From assembly GCF_029109325.1 (NCBI RefSeq), contig NZ_JAQKQJ010000015.1, forward strand, positions 214,039-278,038: 64,000 bases of DNA. The letters run 5' to 3'. Every line of letters starts with the position of its first letter. Positions within the stretch are counted from its first letter, which is position 1. The notes under the pieces were generated by a model. That model saw only the letters and a program-made list of their open reading frames with translations. It did not search any database and was not told the origin of the DNA. Source of the stretch: Nodosilinea sp. PGN35 (GTDB lineage Bacteria; Cyanobacteriota; Cyanobacteriia; Phormidesmidales; Phormidesmidaceae). This document shows positions 42,920-51,286 of this stretch, in pieces. A program made the translations under genes and the position numbers.

Positions 42920-43858
42920 ATGGCCCAGCCCCTGATTTCAGCGATTGTTTGTACCCACAACCGGGCTAGCTACCTGGGGGCAGCGATCGCCAGCCTGCTC
43001 AAGCAAACCTACACCACCTACGAAATTATCGTGGTGGACAACGCTTCGACGGATGGCACCAGAGCTGTGGTAGAAGCCTACCTGCCCCATCCAAAGCTAA
43101 CCTATGTCTACGAGAGCACCCTGGGGCTGTCGGCGGCGCGCAACCGGGGGGCGGCGATCGCCCGTGGTACCCTGCTTGCCTACCTCGACGACGATGCCGA
43201 AGCCGCCCCCCACTGGTTGGACGCCCTGGCAACGGCCTTTGAGCAGCGCTCCAAGGCGGCGATCGCAGGGGGCTATGTCAGCCTGCTCTGGCCCCAGGGC
43301 ACCACTCCGCCCCCCTGGCTGTCGGCTACCCTGTCAGAAAGCCTGGGTGCCTACGACTTGGGAACGACAATGCAGCTGATCACCCACCCCGGTCAAACCC
43401 CCAGGGGGCTCAACTACGCCGTTAAAAAAAGCTTTTTAGAGTCGGTGGGCGGCTTTGATTTACAGCTGGGCCGGATCGGTAAAAACCTGCTCTCGAACGA
43501 AGAACTGCACCTCACCCAGCTGGCCCTGGCTGCGGGCCACGAGGTTTTGTTTGTGCCCCAGGCCCAGGTGGCCCACAACGTGGCCCCCGAGCGGCTGCGC
43601 CGCAGCTGGTTTTTGCGCCGCAGCTGGTGGCAGGGCATTAGCGAATGCTACCGCGAGCAACTCAGCCACACCCTGACCCTGGAACGGGTGCGGGTGCGGA
43701 GTCTGTGTCTGGTGCGGGGGATGGTCAAAGCTCTGCGCCACTGGTCTGACCCCGCCCTGCGGTTTGAAAATGTGGTCTATGCCTACGGGCAGCTGGGCTA
43801 CGTGGTAAGTGGTCTGCGCCACCTGCTGCCGCGCCCTGGGGCAAAAGCCTGCCCCTAA
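42920..43858 (+). CDS. Glycosyltransferase family 2, first of a pair
   Basis: 312 aa GT-A fold enzyme. ISAIVCTHNRASYLGAAI opens the nucleotide-sugar-binding domain, VVDNASTDGT follows, and the DXD-type motif is YLDDDAEA near residue 94. GGYVSLLWPQ and the later NYAVKKSFLESVGGFD acceptor-side segment are typical. No transmembrane helix. It begins a same-strand run of two GT2 genes and a WcaF-like acetyltransferase. These are probably for a surface polysaccharide or glycolipid; donor and acceptor are unknown. Confidence 0.9.
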   Translation: MAQPLISAIVCTHNRASYLGAAIASLLKQTYTTYEIIVVDNASTDGTRAVVEAYLPHPKLTYVYESTLGLSAARNRGAAIARGTLLAYLDDDAEAAPHWLDALATAFEQRSKAAIAGGYVSLLWPQGTTPPPWLSATLSESLGAYDLGTTMQLITHPGQTPRGLNYAVKKSFLESVGGFDLQLGRIGKNLLSNEELHLTQLALAAGHEVLFVPQAQVAHNVAPERLRRSWFLRRSWWQGISECYREQLSHTLTLERVRVRSLCLVRGMVKALRHWSDPALRFENVVYAYGQLGYVVSGLRHLLPRPGAKACP

Positions 43859-43895
43859 AGACCCGGCGACGTCTGTTTGTTAACCCCCTCGTGTA

Positions 43896-44870
43896 ATGGA
43901 ATTCACCATGGCTACGACAACCCCCAAAATCCCAATTTCGGTGCTGATTCCGGCTAAGGATGAGGAACAAAACCTGCCCGCCTGCCTGGCCAGCCTGGAG
44001 CGGGCGGCGGAGATTTTTGTGGTGGACTCCAACAGCAGCGATCGCAGCATCGACATTGCCACCGCCGCCGGGGCCAAAGTGGTGCAGTTTGACTTTAACG
44101 GCCACTGGCCCAAAAAGAAAAACTGGGCCTTAGACAACCTGCCCTTTAGCCACGACTGGGTACTAATTGTGGACTGCGACGAGCGCATCACCCCCGAACT
44201 GTGGGACGAGATTGCCGTCGCCATTCAGCGGGCCGAGTTTGACGGCTACTACCTGAACCGCCGGGTGTTTTTCTTGGGCACCTGGATTCGCCACGGCGGC
44301 AAATACCCCGACTGGAACCTGCGCCTGTTTCGCCACCAAAAGGGCCGCTACGAAAATCTGCAAACCGCCGATATTCCCAACACGGGCGACAACGAAGTGC
44401 ATGAGCACGTGATGATCGACGGGGCCGTGGGCTACCTAAAGCACGACATGCTCCACGAAGACTTTCGCGATCTGTACCACTGGCTGGCCCGCCACAACCG
44501 CTACTCCAACTGGGAGGCCCAGGTCTACTACAACCTGCTCACCGGCATGGGCGACGGCGGCACCATCGGGGCCAACCTGTTTGGCGACGCGGTGCAGCGC
44601 AAGCGATTTCTCAAGAAAATTTGGGTGCGGCTGCCCTTTAAACCCCTGCTGCGGTTTGTGCTGTTTTACGTGCTGCGGCTGGGCTTTTTAGACGGGCGAG
44701 CGGGCTATATCTACGGGCGGTTGTTGAGCCAGTATGAGTACCAGATCGGAGTCAAGCTGTTTGAGCTAAAACAATTTGGCGGACAGCTTAACGTCACTCC
44801 CAAAGAAACTGCGACCCTGCCTCAGCCCCCGGCTCAGTCCACGATTATTTCGGTAGAATCGGCCCCGTAG
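43896..44870 (+). CDS. Glycosyltransferase family 2, WaaE/LgtF-like
   Basis: 324 aa. ISVLIPAKDEEQNLPACL, VVDSNSSDRS and the catalytic DCDERITPELW identify a GT2 of the lipopolysaccharide-core WaaE/KdtX-like branch. KKKNWALDNLPF and YPDWNLRLF are also typical of it. The C-terminal helices (about 245-280) may be membrane-associated. ATG 43896 and ATG 43908 are both possible starts. It follows the previous GT2 gene by 37 bp. Confidence 0.88.
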   Translation: MEFTMATTTPKIPISVLIPAKDEEQNLPACLASLERAAEIFVVDSNSSDRSIDIATAAGAKVVQFDFNGHWPKKKNWALDNLPFSHDWVLIVDCDERITPELWDEIAVAIQRAEFDGYYLNRRVFFLGTWIRHGGKYPDWNLRLFRHQKGRYENLQTADIPNTGDNEVHEHVMIDGAVGYLKHDMLHEDFRDLYHWLARHNRYSNWEAQVYYNLLTGMGDGGTIGANLFGDAVQRKRFLKKIWVRLPFKPLLRFVLFYVLRLGFLDGRAGYIYGRLLSQYEYQIGVKLFELKQFGGQLNVTPKETATLPQPPAQSTIISVESAP

Positions 44871-44932
44871 GCAAGGGGTTTGCCTGTGACCATGTACGGT
44901 TGCTCTGGGGCGTTACGCTATGGGGGTTGGTG

Positions 44933-45538
44933 ATGACGGTTAGTTCTCCCTCTGACAATATCCACGCTCCTGGGGACGACAGGCCCTGGGTGCGGCTCGA
45001 TACCTACGACCAGTCGTGGTACCAGCCGGGGCGATCGAAGGGCGTCATTCTGCTGTGGTGGCTGCTGCAGGCGGTGGTGTTTCCCCTCACGCCCCACGCC
45101 TCCCACGGGCCGAGGCGCTGGCTGCTGCGCCAATTTGGGGCCACCGTGGGCCGGGGGGTGGTGATTCGCCCCACCGCTCGGTTTACCTACCCGTGGAATG
45201 TGACCATTGGCGACCACAGCTGGATTGGCGACGACGTGGTGCTCTACAGTCTCGCTCCCATCACAATTGGCCAGCACTGCGTGATTTCGCAAAAAAGCTA
45301 CCTGTGCACCGGCAGCCACGATATTCGCGATCCTCGCTTTGGGTTGCTCGTTGCGCCCGTGGTGATTGAAAACGGAGCCTGGGTGGCGACCGACTGCTTT
45401 GTCGCGCCGGGAGTAACGGTGGGGGCCAACAGCGTGGTGGGGGCACGCAGCAGCGTGTTTAAGTCTTTGCCGTCGGGGCAGATCTGTTTAGGCAATCCCT
45501 GCCGGGCCGTGGCACCGCGCCAGATGGGGAACGGCTAG
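44933..45538 (+). CDS. WcaF-like sugar O-acetyltransferase
   Basis: 201 aa left-handed beta-helix acyltransferase. YDQSWYQPGRSK and LLWWLLQAVVFPLTPH form the N-terminal part usual for the WcaF group. The hexapeptide-repeat region (about 80-185) includes VIRPTARFTYPWNVTIGDHS and the active-site histidine in TGSHDIRDPRF. The ATG at 44933 has GGGG upstream; a TTG at 44900 is less likely. It probably acetylates a surface sugar in the same pathway as the two GT2 enzymes upstream (62 bp gap). Confidence 0.9.
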   Translation: MTVSSPSDNIHAPGDDRPWVRLDTYDQSWYQPGRSKGVILLWWLLQAVVFPLTPHASHGPRRWLLRQFGATVGRGVVIRPTARFTYPWNVTIGDHSWIGDDVVLYSLAPITIGQHCVISQKSYLCTGSHDIRDPRFGLLVAPVVIENGAWVATDCFVAPGVTVGANSVVGARSSVFKSLPSGQICLGNPCRAVAPRQMGNG

Positions 45539-45550
45539 GGTTGAGTGCCG

Positions 45551-46285
45551 CTACTCGCAGGGATAATTTAGCTGTGCCTGGGCCAGTTCTGCCTCATGGG
45601 TCAGATCGAGGCGCAGGGGCGTCATCGAGACATAGTTGTGCTCAACGGCCCAGCGGTCAGTACCCTCCTCGGCGGGCTCAAGGGGGGCTACCGTAAACCA
45701 GAAGAGCTGTCGCCCCATCGGATCGTTACTCGGCATGACCCGGCCATCGTACTGCCTGACCGATTGACGAGTCCAGCGTAGCCCCTGGGGTGCTTGGGCT
45801 GGAAAGTTGACGTTGACCAGGGGCAGTTCTGACTGGCGCAGCAGCAGGTCTAAGACAGTTTCTAAAGACGGTTTTAGCAGGTCAAAATTGGGTTCGCTCT
45901 CGGTAACTGGCGCGCTGAGGGCAACGCCGCGCAGCCCCAGCAAAACCGCCTGCTTGGCCGCCGCCAGGGTGCCCGAATGCCACATCGAGTTGCCCAGGTT
46001 GCTGCCCAGGTTAATGCCCGACAGCACCACGTCGACTTTCTCCCAGTGGTAGGCACCCAGGGCAACGCAGTCGGCGGGTGTGCCGTTGACGCGGTAGGCT
46101 TCAAACCCTTTGAGGGGGGTGCGTTTGTAGGAAAGGGGGCGCGAGGCGGTGATTGAGTGCCCCGCCGAAGACATTTCTACGTCGGGTGCAACAATGCGAA
46201 CCTGGCCAAACCGGGCGGCCACCTCAGCCAGGGCGGCAATACCGGGACTGTAGATACCGTCGTCGTTGGCAATGAGTATACGCAT
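45551..46285 (-). CDS. surE: 5'/3'-nucleotidase SurE
   Basis: Survival protein E, a metal-dependent phosphatase acting on nucleoside monophosphates. It is 244 aa. The metal ligands Asp8 and Asp9 are in ANDDG, with Ser40 in EMSSAGHSIT and Asn92 in SGINLGSNLG. NGTPADCVALG is the substrate loop. Convergent with the acetyltransferase gene and divergent from the lipid kinase gene. Confidence 0.96.
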   Translation of the reverse strand: MRILIANDDGIYSPGIAALAEVAARFGQVRIVAPDVEMSSAGHSITASRPLSYKRTPLKGFEAYRVNGTPADCVALGAYHWEKVDVVLSGINLGSNLGNSMWHSGTLAAAKQAVLLGLRGVALSAPVTESEPNFDLLKPSLETVLDLLLRQSELPLVNVNFPAQAPQGLRWTRQSVRQYDGRVMPSNDPMGRQLFWFTVAPLEPAEEGTDRWAVEHNYVSMTPLRLDLTHEAELAQAQLNYPCE

Positions 46286-46400
46286 AGGGGCAGTCTCTGT
46301 TTAGCTCGGCGTTGGCTTTATCTCTCGGGAGCGATACCGGGCAGGGTCGCAGATTTTAGACTGACAGAACTTTGGTTTCTGCGCTGCTGGTGCGTCTCCC

Positions 46401-47345
46401 ATGAGAGTTACACTGATTCATAATTCCAAGGCGGGGGACGGCGAGCAACCGTCTGGCGACGTACTTACGGCCCTGATCCGCCAGGCGGGGTACGATGTCG
46501 TCTATCGGTCAGCCAAAGACGAAGACTGGCAGGCCACCCTAAATGACCCCGGTGCCTTTGTGGTGGCAGCGGGGGGCGACGGCACCGTTGGCAAAGTGGC
46601 TAAGCAGCTGGTGGGACGGGGCATTCCCCTGGCGATTTTGCCCCTGGGAACGGCCAACAACATCGCCAAAACCTTTGGGCTGCTGGAGACGCCTCTGGAG
46701 CAGCTGATTGGCGGCTGGGCCGATGCTCAGCGGGTTTCTATGGATGGGGCGATCGCCCACGGCCCGTGGGGCTCAACCTATTGTATTGAGAGTGTTGGCT
46801 TGGGGCTGTTTGTTCAAACCTTGGCCCAAGCGAACCATAGCAGCGCTCTCGACCGTGCAGAAAGCGCTGACGACGAGTTGGCAGCTGCTCTAAAGATGTT
46901 GAACCAGCAGATTGAGCTGTGTGCAGCCCAGCCATTGACCGTTGTTTTAGACGGGCAAGACATTTCGGGTCAGTACGTTTTGCTAGAGGCCATGACCATT
47001 CCGTACGTGGGGCCAAATCTGCATTTTGCCCCCGAGGCGGGCTTGGGTGACGGGCAGCTCACGGTTGTGCTGGTGCGGGAGGGCGAGCAAGCTATGCTGA
47101 GCGAGTATCTCAACGACTGTTTGGCGGGCAAACAAGACCCAGCTCCCTTGACTAGCTACCGGGGGCAGCACTTACGCATTGAGGGGCAAGGGTTTGACAT
47201 CCATGCTGATGACGATATTTTGCCGTACCACACCTGGGCTGTGCCGCCCAATCGTGGGGTGATTGAGGTCAAGGTTGACCCTCAAGCGCTGGAATTGCTG
47301 CTGCCCAGCCGGGGTGATTCACAGACCTATTGCGACTCGGATTAG
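46401..47345 (+). CDS. Diacylglycerol/lipid kinase family protein
   Basis: 314 aa. The DAGK catalytic domain has the nucleotide-binding AAGGDGTVGKVA (GGDGT at 58-62) and the LPLGTANNIAKTFG motif, plus the GLG segment ESVGLGLFVQ. C-terminal beta-rich half ends in a family-typical RIEGQGFDIHADDD. Lipid acceptor not predictable; relatives include YegS and DgkB. Divergent from surE. Confidence 0.9.
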   Translation: MRVTLIHNSKAGDGEQPSGDVLTALIRQAGYDVVYRSAKDEDWQATLNDPGAFVVAAGGDGTVGKVAKQLVGRGIPLAILPLGTANNIAKTFGLLETPLEQLIGGWADAQRVSMDGAIAHGPWGSTYCIESVGLGLFVQTLAQANHSSALDRAESADDELAAALKMLNQQIELCAAQPLTVVLDGQDISGQYVLLEAMTIPYVGPNLHFAPEAGLGDGQLTVVLVREGEQAMLSEYLNDCLAGKQDPAPLTSYRGQHLRIEGQGFDIHADDDILPYHTWAVPPNRGVIEVKVDPQALELLLPSRGDSQTYCDSD

Positions 47346-47435
47346 GTATAGCTGTAGCCAGTCCGGTTAGGGTATTTCCCGTCAAAACGTTCAAGGGTTT
47401 GAACGTTCAAACATTGGCAAAACACCATAGCCACT
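47346..47435. repeat. MITE-like element, degenerate copy B
   Basis: TAGCTGTAGCCAGTCCGGTT matches the left flank of copy A (about 35931-35950), followed by AACGTTC and GAACGTT half-sites around 47387-47408. The right end is not recognisable. It begins right after the lipid-kinase stop codon. Confidence 0.55.
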
Positions 47436-47478
47436 GCCTTTGAGCTAATCTGCTTTATTCATGAGCCGACTGAAAGGT

Positions 47479-47556
47479 CTGTCATTCCCGCGCAGGCGGA
47501 AATCCACTCTAGAGTAAGTTACCTGCCATGGATTCCCGTTGCCACGGGAATGACAG
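47479..47556. repeat. 78-bp repeat with 12-bp inverted ends
   Basis: Perfect ends CTGTCATTCCCG (47479-47490) and CGGGAATGACAG (47545-47556), with an inner pair GGAAATCCA/TGGATTCCC. This is the ATTCCCG...CGGGAAT type of dispersed repeat known in many bacterial genomes. It lies just downstream of the kinase gene stop. Confidence 0.7.
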
Positions 47557-47588
47557 CCACCGATGGCCGGTTTCGTGAATAATCCAGG

Positions 47589-49001
47589 CTAATCTGAAGG
47601 CTTGACCAGGCGCGGCCAGAGGGCAATCAGCCCGATGAATAGCAGGGTGCCAAAGAGCAGCGACTCGGTATCTTTCTGAGCCATCACAACCTTGCCAATC
47701 AAAAGTACCGAGAGCAAGGCGGTGGAGGTGAGGCCGGTGGTGACGGCGTATTTGAGCCACTGTTCCGGTAGTGTGAGAGACGGTGGTTTTGGCAGGGTGA
47801 GCTGGGGTAGCGGCGATCGCAGCCAGGCCATGGCTCCCTTCTCCTCCAGGTAACTACTGGCCGTGTCTACCGCCTGCCGCAGCGGTTTGACCAGGGCGGC
47901 AACGGCATCCTGGTTGCGGGCCTGCCGCTGCTGGTGGGAGAGGGCGGCTTTGGGAAAGATATCGACACCCAGGGCTTTTTTGCGATCGCACCAGTAGCAG
48001 CGTCCGTAGCTCTGGCTGTAGTAGTGGCAGTTGACCCGATGGCAGGCCTTGAGGTCAGCCACGGCCAGCTTCAGCGCCCGCAGCCATTCCGCCGGGGTTG
48101 GGCGCAGGCTGGCGTCGCGGTGGCCCTCGTTAAAGCAGCGCAAAAAGCACTGCTGCACCTCGGGGTGTACCGTCTCGAGGGGAATGGTCAGCGGGCCGGG
48201 CTGAATTAGGGTGGTGGTACCGTAAGGCCAGTGGCCCTGGCTCAAGAGCTGGTTGGGGTCGGGGGAGTCGCCCCAGCCCGTCCACACTCCCTTGTAGGGC
48301 TGATCGCCAAACAGCAGCAGGTGAATGATCACGGCGAGGCGAAAGCGATCGTGGCCTGCGGTTTGATCGATCTGGGCCAGGTCGCGGCCCAGCAGCTCGG
48401 GGGGGGTAAAGCCCTCGGAGCCAACCGGACAGCGAAACACCTGGCCACTCATGGGGTCGCGCACCTGAAAGGAGTCGGTGTCGATCACCGAGGGCAGGGC
48501 CTGGTTGTTGACCAAAATATTCTGCGGCTTGATGTCACCCAGCACGTAGCCTTTGCTATGGATGGCCTGGGTGATGGAGGCAATATTCATCGCCGTGACG
48601 TGGAGGTACAGCCAGTTAAAGCCCGGCAAAACGGTGCGCCGCCGCTGGGGGTTGTAGACATCAAACAGGCCGACGCTGTGGGCAATTTCGGGCATCAGAA
48701 ACCCCAGCGATCGCCCGCTGGCATCCTGCAAAATGGCCTTGGGCCAGGCAAAGGAGGCGTGGTTGATGGCGGCGTTGGGGTCGGCGGGCGGGTTGGCTAC
48801 CATCACCTCTAGCTTGCGAATGCGATCGCCAGTGGGGTTGAAGTAGAGCTTAGCCAGGTAGCCGGGCCAGCTGGTGTGCCAGACTTCTCCCTCGCCGCTG
48901 GTGGCCAATCGCGTGGTTAGCGCTACCGGTCGGCTGTCGAACTGAGCCAGGTTGCCCACGCAGCTCAATACCTGCCCCGCTGTGCCGATCGCCTTTGCCA
49001 T
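47589..49001 (-). CDS. Protein kinase of the TerY-P triad type
   Basis: 470 aa. The kinase domain spans about 25-320, with a nucleotide loop TSGEGEVWHT, a probable Lys51, catalytic Asp156 in GDIKPQN and a metal site DTDSFQV (Asp174/Asp176) replacing DFG. DTDSFQV followed by PVGSEGFTPPEL is the form I associate with kinases that accompany TerY-like vWA and PP2C proteins. A cysteine/histidine cluster near 330-350 (CHRVNCHYYSQ, CYWC) may bind zinc, and two hydrophobic helices (about 425-463) anchor the C-terminus. It is third on the strand after the vWA and PP2C genes, from which a MITE-like element separates it. Confidence 0.85.
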   Translation of the reverse strand: MAKAIGTAGQVLSCVGNLAQFDSRPVALTTRLATSGEGEVWHTSWPGYLAKLYFNPTGDRIRKLEVMVANPPADPNAAINHASFAWPKAILQDASGRSLGFLMPEIAHSVGLFDVYNPQRRRTVLPGFNWLYLHVTAMNIASITQAIHSKGYVLGDIKPQNILVNNQALPSVIDTDSFQVRDPMSGQVFRCPVGSEGFTPPELLGRDLAQIDQTAGHDRFRLAVIIHLLLFGDQPYKGVWTGWGDSPDPNQLLSQGHWPYGTTTLIQPGPLTIPLETVHPEVQQCFLRCFNEGHRDASLRPTPAEWLRALKLAVADLKACHRVNCHYYSQSYGRCYWCDRKKALGVDIFPKAALSHQQRQARNQDAVAALVKPLRQAVDTASSYLEEKGAMAWLRSPLPQLTLPKPPSLTLPEQWLKYAVTTGLTSTALLSVLLIGKVVMAQKDTESLLFGTLLFIGLIALWPRLVKPSD

Positions 49002-49098
49002 TGAGTCTGTCCTTGAGTCTTTCCTTGGGTCTCACCGATAGACCAGCACCCACTGTAAGCACTGACCAAAACAATTGACTATAGCCCTGGTCACCTAG

Positions 49099-49164
49099 GT
49101 TAGGACAATCAGAACCCTCAAAAACGTCTGAACGTTCGAACGTTTTCAGGGAAGCTGTCCTAAC
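49099..49164. repeat. MITE-like 66-bp element, copy C, between PP2C and kinase genes
   Basis: Perfect 9-bp ends GTTAGGACA (49099-49107) and TGTCCTAAC (49156-49164). Inside is a near-perfect hairpin from CCCTCAAAAACGT to ACGTTTTCAGGG with AACGTTCGAACGTT at its centre. The right end contains the stop codon of the PP2C gene (49160-49162). Confidence 0.8.
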
Positions 49165-50002
49165 TATCCCATTCAGTGCAATAGCGATCGCAGCGGCACA
49201 GCAGCAAGGTTTTATCGTCGTCGGTTTTTTGATTCAGCCGCTCGGAGGTTAAAAAGCTCATCAGATACGCGTCGTCGGCCTCGGGGTGGGGGGTTTCTGC
49301 CAGATATTCTTCCAGGGGGCTGAAGAAGGGCGCAAAGGGTGCCCAGTCTTTGAGGCGCAGGGCGACCCGCTCAATGCCATCGGTGGCGGCGGCAATGAAT
49401 GCTGGCGGGCGACCCACCACGGCCACCTGCATGGTCGCCAGGGCATCGGCGGCGGTGACAAAGGTGGTCTGGTTGGCGAACTCGCCGCGATCGGGCTCAA
49501 ACAGCAGTTCGTAGTCGCCCTGAGCGGGTGCCCCCCCGTAGCGCACCACGATAAAGCCGTCGCCAATCTGCATCGCCGCCAGCCAGTCGGGGGTGGCCAA
49601 AAACGCCAGCAGGGTACAGGCCAAATCCTGGGGTGCCCAGCCCTTGGCGCTGGCCTGCTGGGCAATTTGGGTCTGCGATCGCGCCACCGCCTTGGCAAAC
49701 AGTTTTTGCATCAGCGCCTCGGGGGGCGGCTGGGGCCAGCGCTGCCACGATTGCTGCCGCTTTTGCAGCCAGGCTTCGCTCATGGCCAGGTACTTTAGCG
49801 TAGTGGCCACCGCCAGCCTTGCCCCAAGGGCAGAGTGGGGTGCGCTGCCGGCCCCGTCGGCCACCGCGCCGAGGATGACCCCGTGGCGATGGCGCAGAGC
49901 CTTGGGGGCCGCCACCATCACCGCCCCGTAGTCTTGACAGGGCTGCTGCTGGGCCTGATGGCGAGTGCCGATGGCCGACCGGGCAATTGCTCTCCAACCC
50001 AC
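49160..50002 (-). CDS. PP2C-type protein phosphatase of the TerY-P triad
   Basis: 280 aa from a GTG at 50002, 10 bp after the vWA stop. A frame from 50062 would overlap the vWA gene by 50 bp and lacks family sequence. Metal and phosphate residues are in PCQDYG (Asp24), GAVADGAGSAPHSALGA (Asp49) and AATDGIERV (Asp208), ending with DDDKTLLLCRCD. This short PP2C form is typical of vWA/PP2C/kinase cassettes and should dephosphorylate targets of the kinase downstream. The last codons and the stop fall in a MITE-like element, but the fold appears complete. Confidence 0.87.
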   Translation of the reverse strand: MGWRAIARSAIGTRHQAQQQPCQDYGAVMVAAPKALRHRHGVILGAVADGAGSAPHSALGARLAVATTLKYLAMSEAWLQKRQQSWQRWPQPPPEALMQKLFAKAVARSQTQIAQQASAKGWAPQDLACTLLAFLATPDWLAAMQIGDGFIVVRYGGAPAQGDYELLFEPDRGEFANQTTFVTAADALATMQVAVVGRPPAFIAAATDGIERVALRLKDWAPFAPFFSPLEEYLAETPHPEADDAYLMSFLTSERLNQKTDDDKTLLLCRCDRYCTEWDS

Positions 50003-50012
50003 AATGGTTTCC

Positions 50013-50669
50013 CTAGGTAGTGATCTGGCCCCATTCCACCGGGGGCAGGGCCAGGGCCTCACCCACCTTACTGCTCGACACCCGCTTCATCGAGGTGCTC
50101 AGCCAGACAAACATGGGGCTAAAGTCGAGCCCCTTGAGCAGCAGCGGCGGACGCTCCGCCGGGGCAATCTGGCTGAGGGTTTTCATATCGGCCCCCTCGA
50201 CACCGACGGCAAAGAAGCAAAACTTGCGGGCCGCCTCCCCGGCGCGAATTTTCTCCGCCGCCCCCTGCCAGCCATCGGTGGGGGCACCGTCGGTAATCAG
50301 AAAAATCCAGGGCCGATAGTACTGAATGCCGTTTTCTTTGTAGGTCTCCTTGCGCGCTTCGAGCAGCGCCAGGGAGTAGTCGATGGCTTCGCCCATGGGG
50401 GTGAGGCCATCGGCCACCAGCTCTGGCGGGGTGAGCTGGTCGATGGTGGTAAAGTCTTGCACCAGCCGCACTGGCCCAAAGGCGACGATCGCTACTTCGA
50501 CGCTCAGGGCGGCTTTGCTGTCTTTGAGGGTGTCTTGCTTAAACACCTCTACGCCCCGGCTCAGCTCCTGAATGGGCTCGCCCGCCATGGAGTTAGAGGT
50601 GTCGAGCAGCAAGATGACCGGACAGCGGTTTTCAGGGTTCTCAACGAACTCAGGCAATCCTACAGGCAT
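50013..50669 (-). CDS. TerY-like von Willebrand A domain protein
   Basis: 218 aa cytoplasmic vWA protein. The metal-ion-dependent adhesion site is complete: DTSNS at 23-27, Thr90 in GLTPMGEA and Asp127 in ITDGAPTD. The small size and sequence resemble TerY of the tellurium-resistance gene neighbourhoods. It is the first gene of the minus-strand triad vWA-PP2C-kinase, 10 bp before PP2C, and is presumably the scaffold or substrate of the phosphorylation switch. No terABCDEZ genes occur in the window. Confidence 0.9.
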   Translation of the reverse strand: MPVGLPEFVENPENRCPVILLLDTSNSMAGEPIQELSRGVEVFKQDTLKDSKAALSVEVAIVAFGPVRLVQDFTTIDQLTPPELVADGLTPMGEAIDYSLALLEARKETYKENGIQYYRPWIFLITDGAPTDGWQGAAEKIRAGEAARKFCFFAVGVEGADMKTLSQIAPAERPPLLLKGLDFSPMFVWLSTSMKRVSSSKVGEALALPPVEWGQITT

Positions 50670-50778
50670 GGCATATTCCCCTCGGATTCACGATTGGCTT
50701 TCACCAGGTTACTGCCCGACGGGGGTATCGAGTTTTACAGATTGTGATGCTGAACCACGCTTCAGGTCACTGCGCCGC

Positions 50779-51162
50779 TCACTCTGAAATGTGCTTGAGC
50801 ACGCGCTTGTCGGTGGCCGAGAGCACGTCATCTCCAGATGCTTCTGCCTGGCGGGCGCGATCGCTCAACTCTTCCATCTTTTGGCTGGCGGCATCGCGGC
50901 CCCGCTCAATGGCCTGGTTGCGGGGTTCGGTTTTGCCAATAATTTTTTTGGTCGTGTCGAGCCCACCGTAGACATCCTGGGAGAGATCCTCAGCCTGGCT
51001 GGCGGCCTGCTCAAGCGGAATGGGGGCGGGCTCAACCCCGACCGTTTGGGCTTGGCTGGCGGGCGACAGGGTTGTGCTCCAGAGAATTAGCCCAATGGCG
51101 ATGGTGACTATCCCAGCGCCGATCGCAGCACTCAACGTAAATATCCGCTTGCGAACGCCCAT
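50779..51162 (-). CDS. Small membrane-anchored hypothetical protein
   Basis: 127 aa with one N-terminal transmembrane helix (about residues 7-28, FTLSAAIGAGIVTIAIGLIL). A hydrophilic, Glu/Ala/Gln-rich and probably helical region follows to the end (QAIERGRDAASQKMEELSDR). No family recognised. It lies between the NERD gene (124 bp upstream) and the vWA gene (109 bp downstream), all on the same strand, so it may belong with the triad. Confidence 0.65.
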   Translation of the reverse strand: MGVRKRIFTLSAAIGAGIVTIAIGLILWSTTLSPASQAQTVGVEPAPIPLEQAASQAEDLSQDVYGGLDTTKKIIGKTEPRNQAIERGRDAASQKMEELSDRARQAEASGDDVLSATDKRVLKHISE

Positions 51163-51286
51163 GGTGCCTCCCGTACAATGCTTTTAGCTTAGGTAAGGAG
51201 GTAGATGTTGCCATCCTTCTGGGGGGAGACACCGACCCGGCGATCGCCCCCCACGGCACTGGGCATCGGTTACCTGCACCGCTGAC

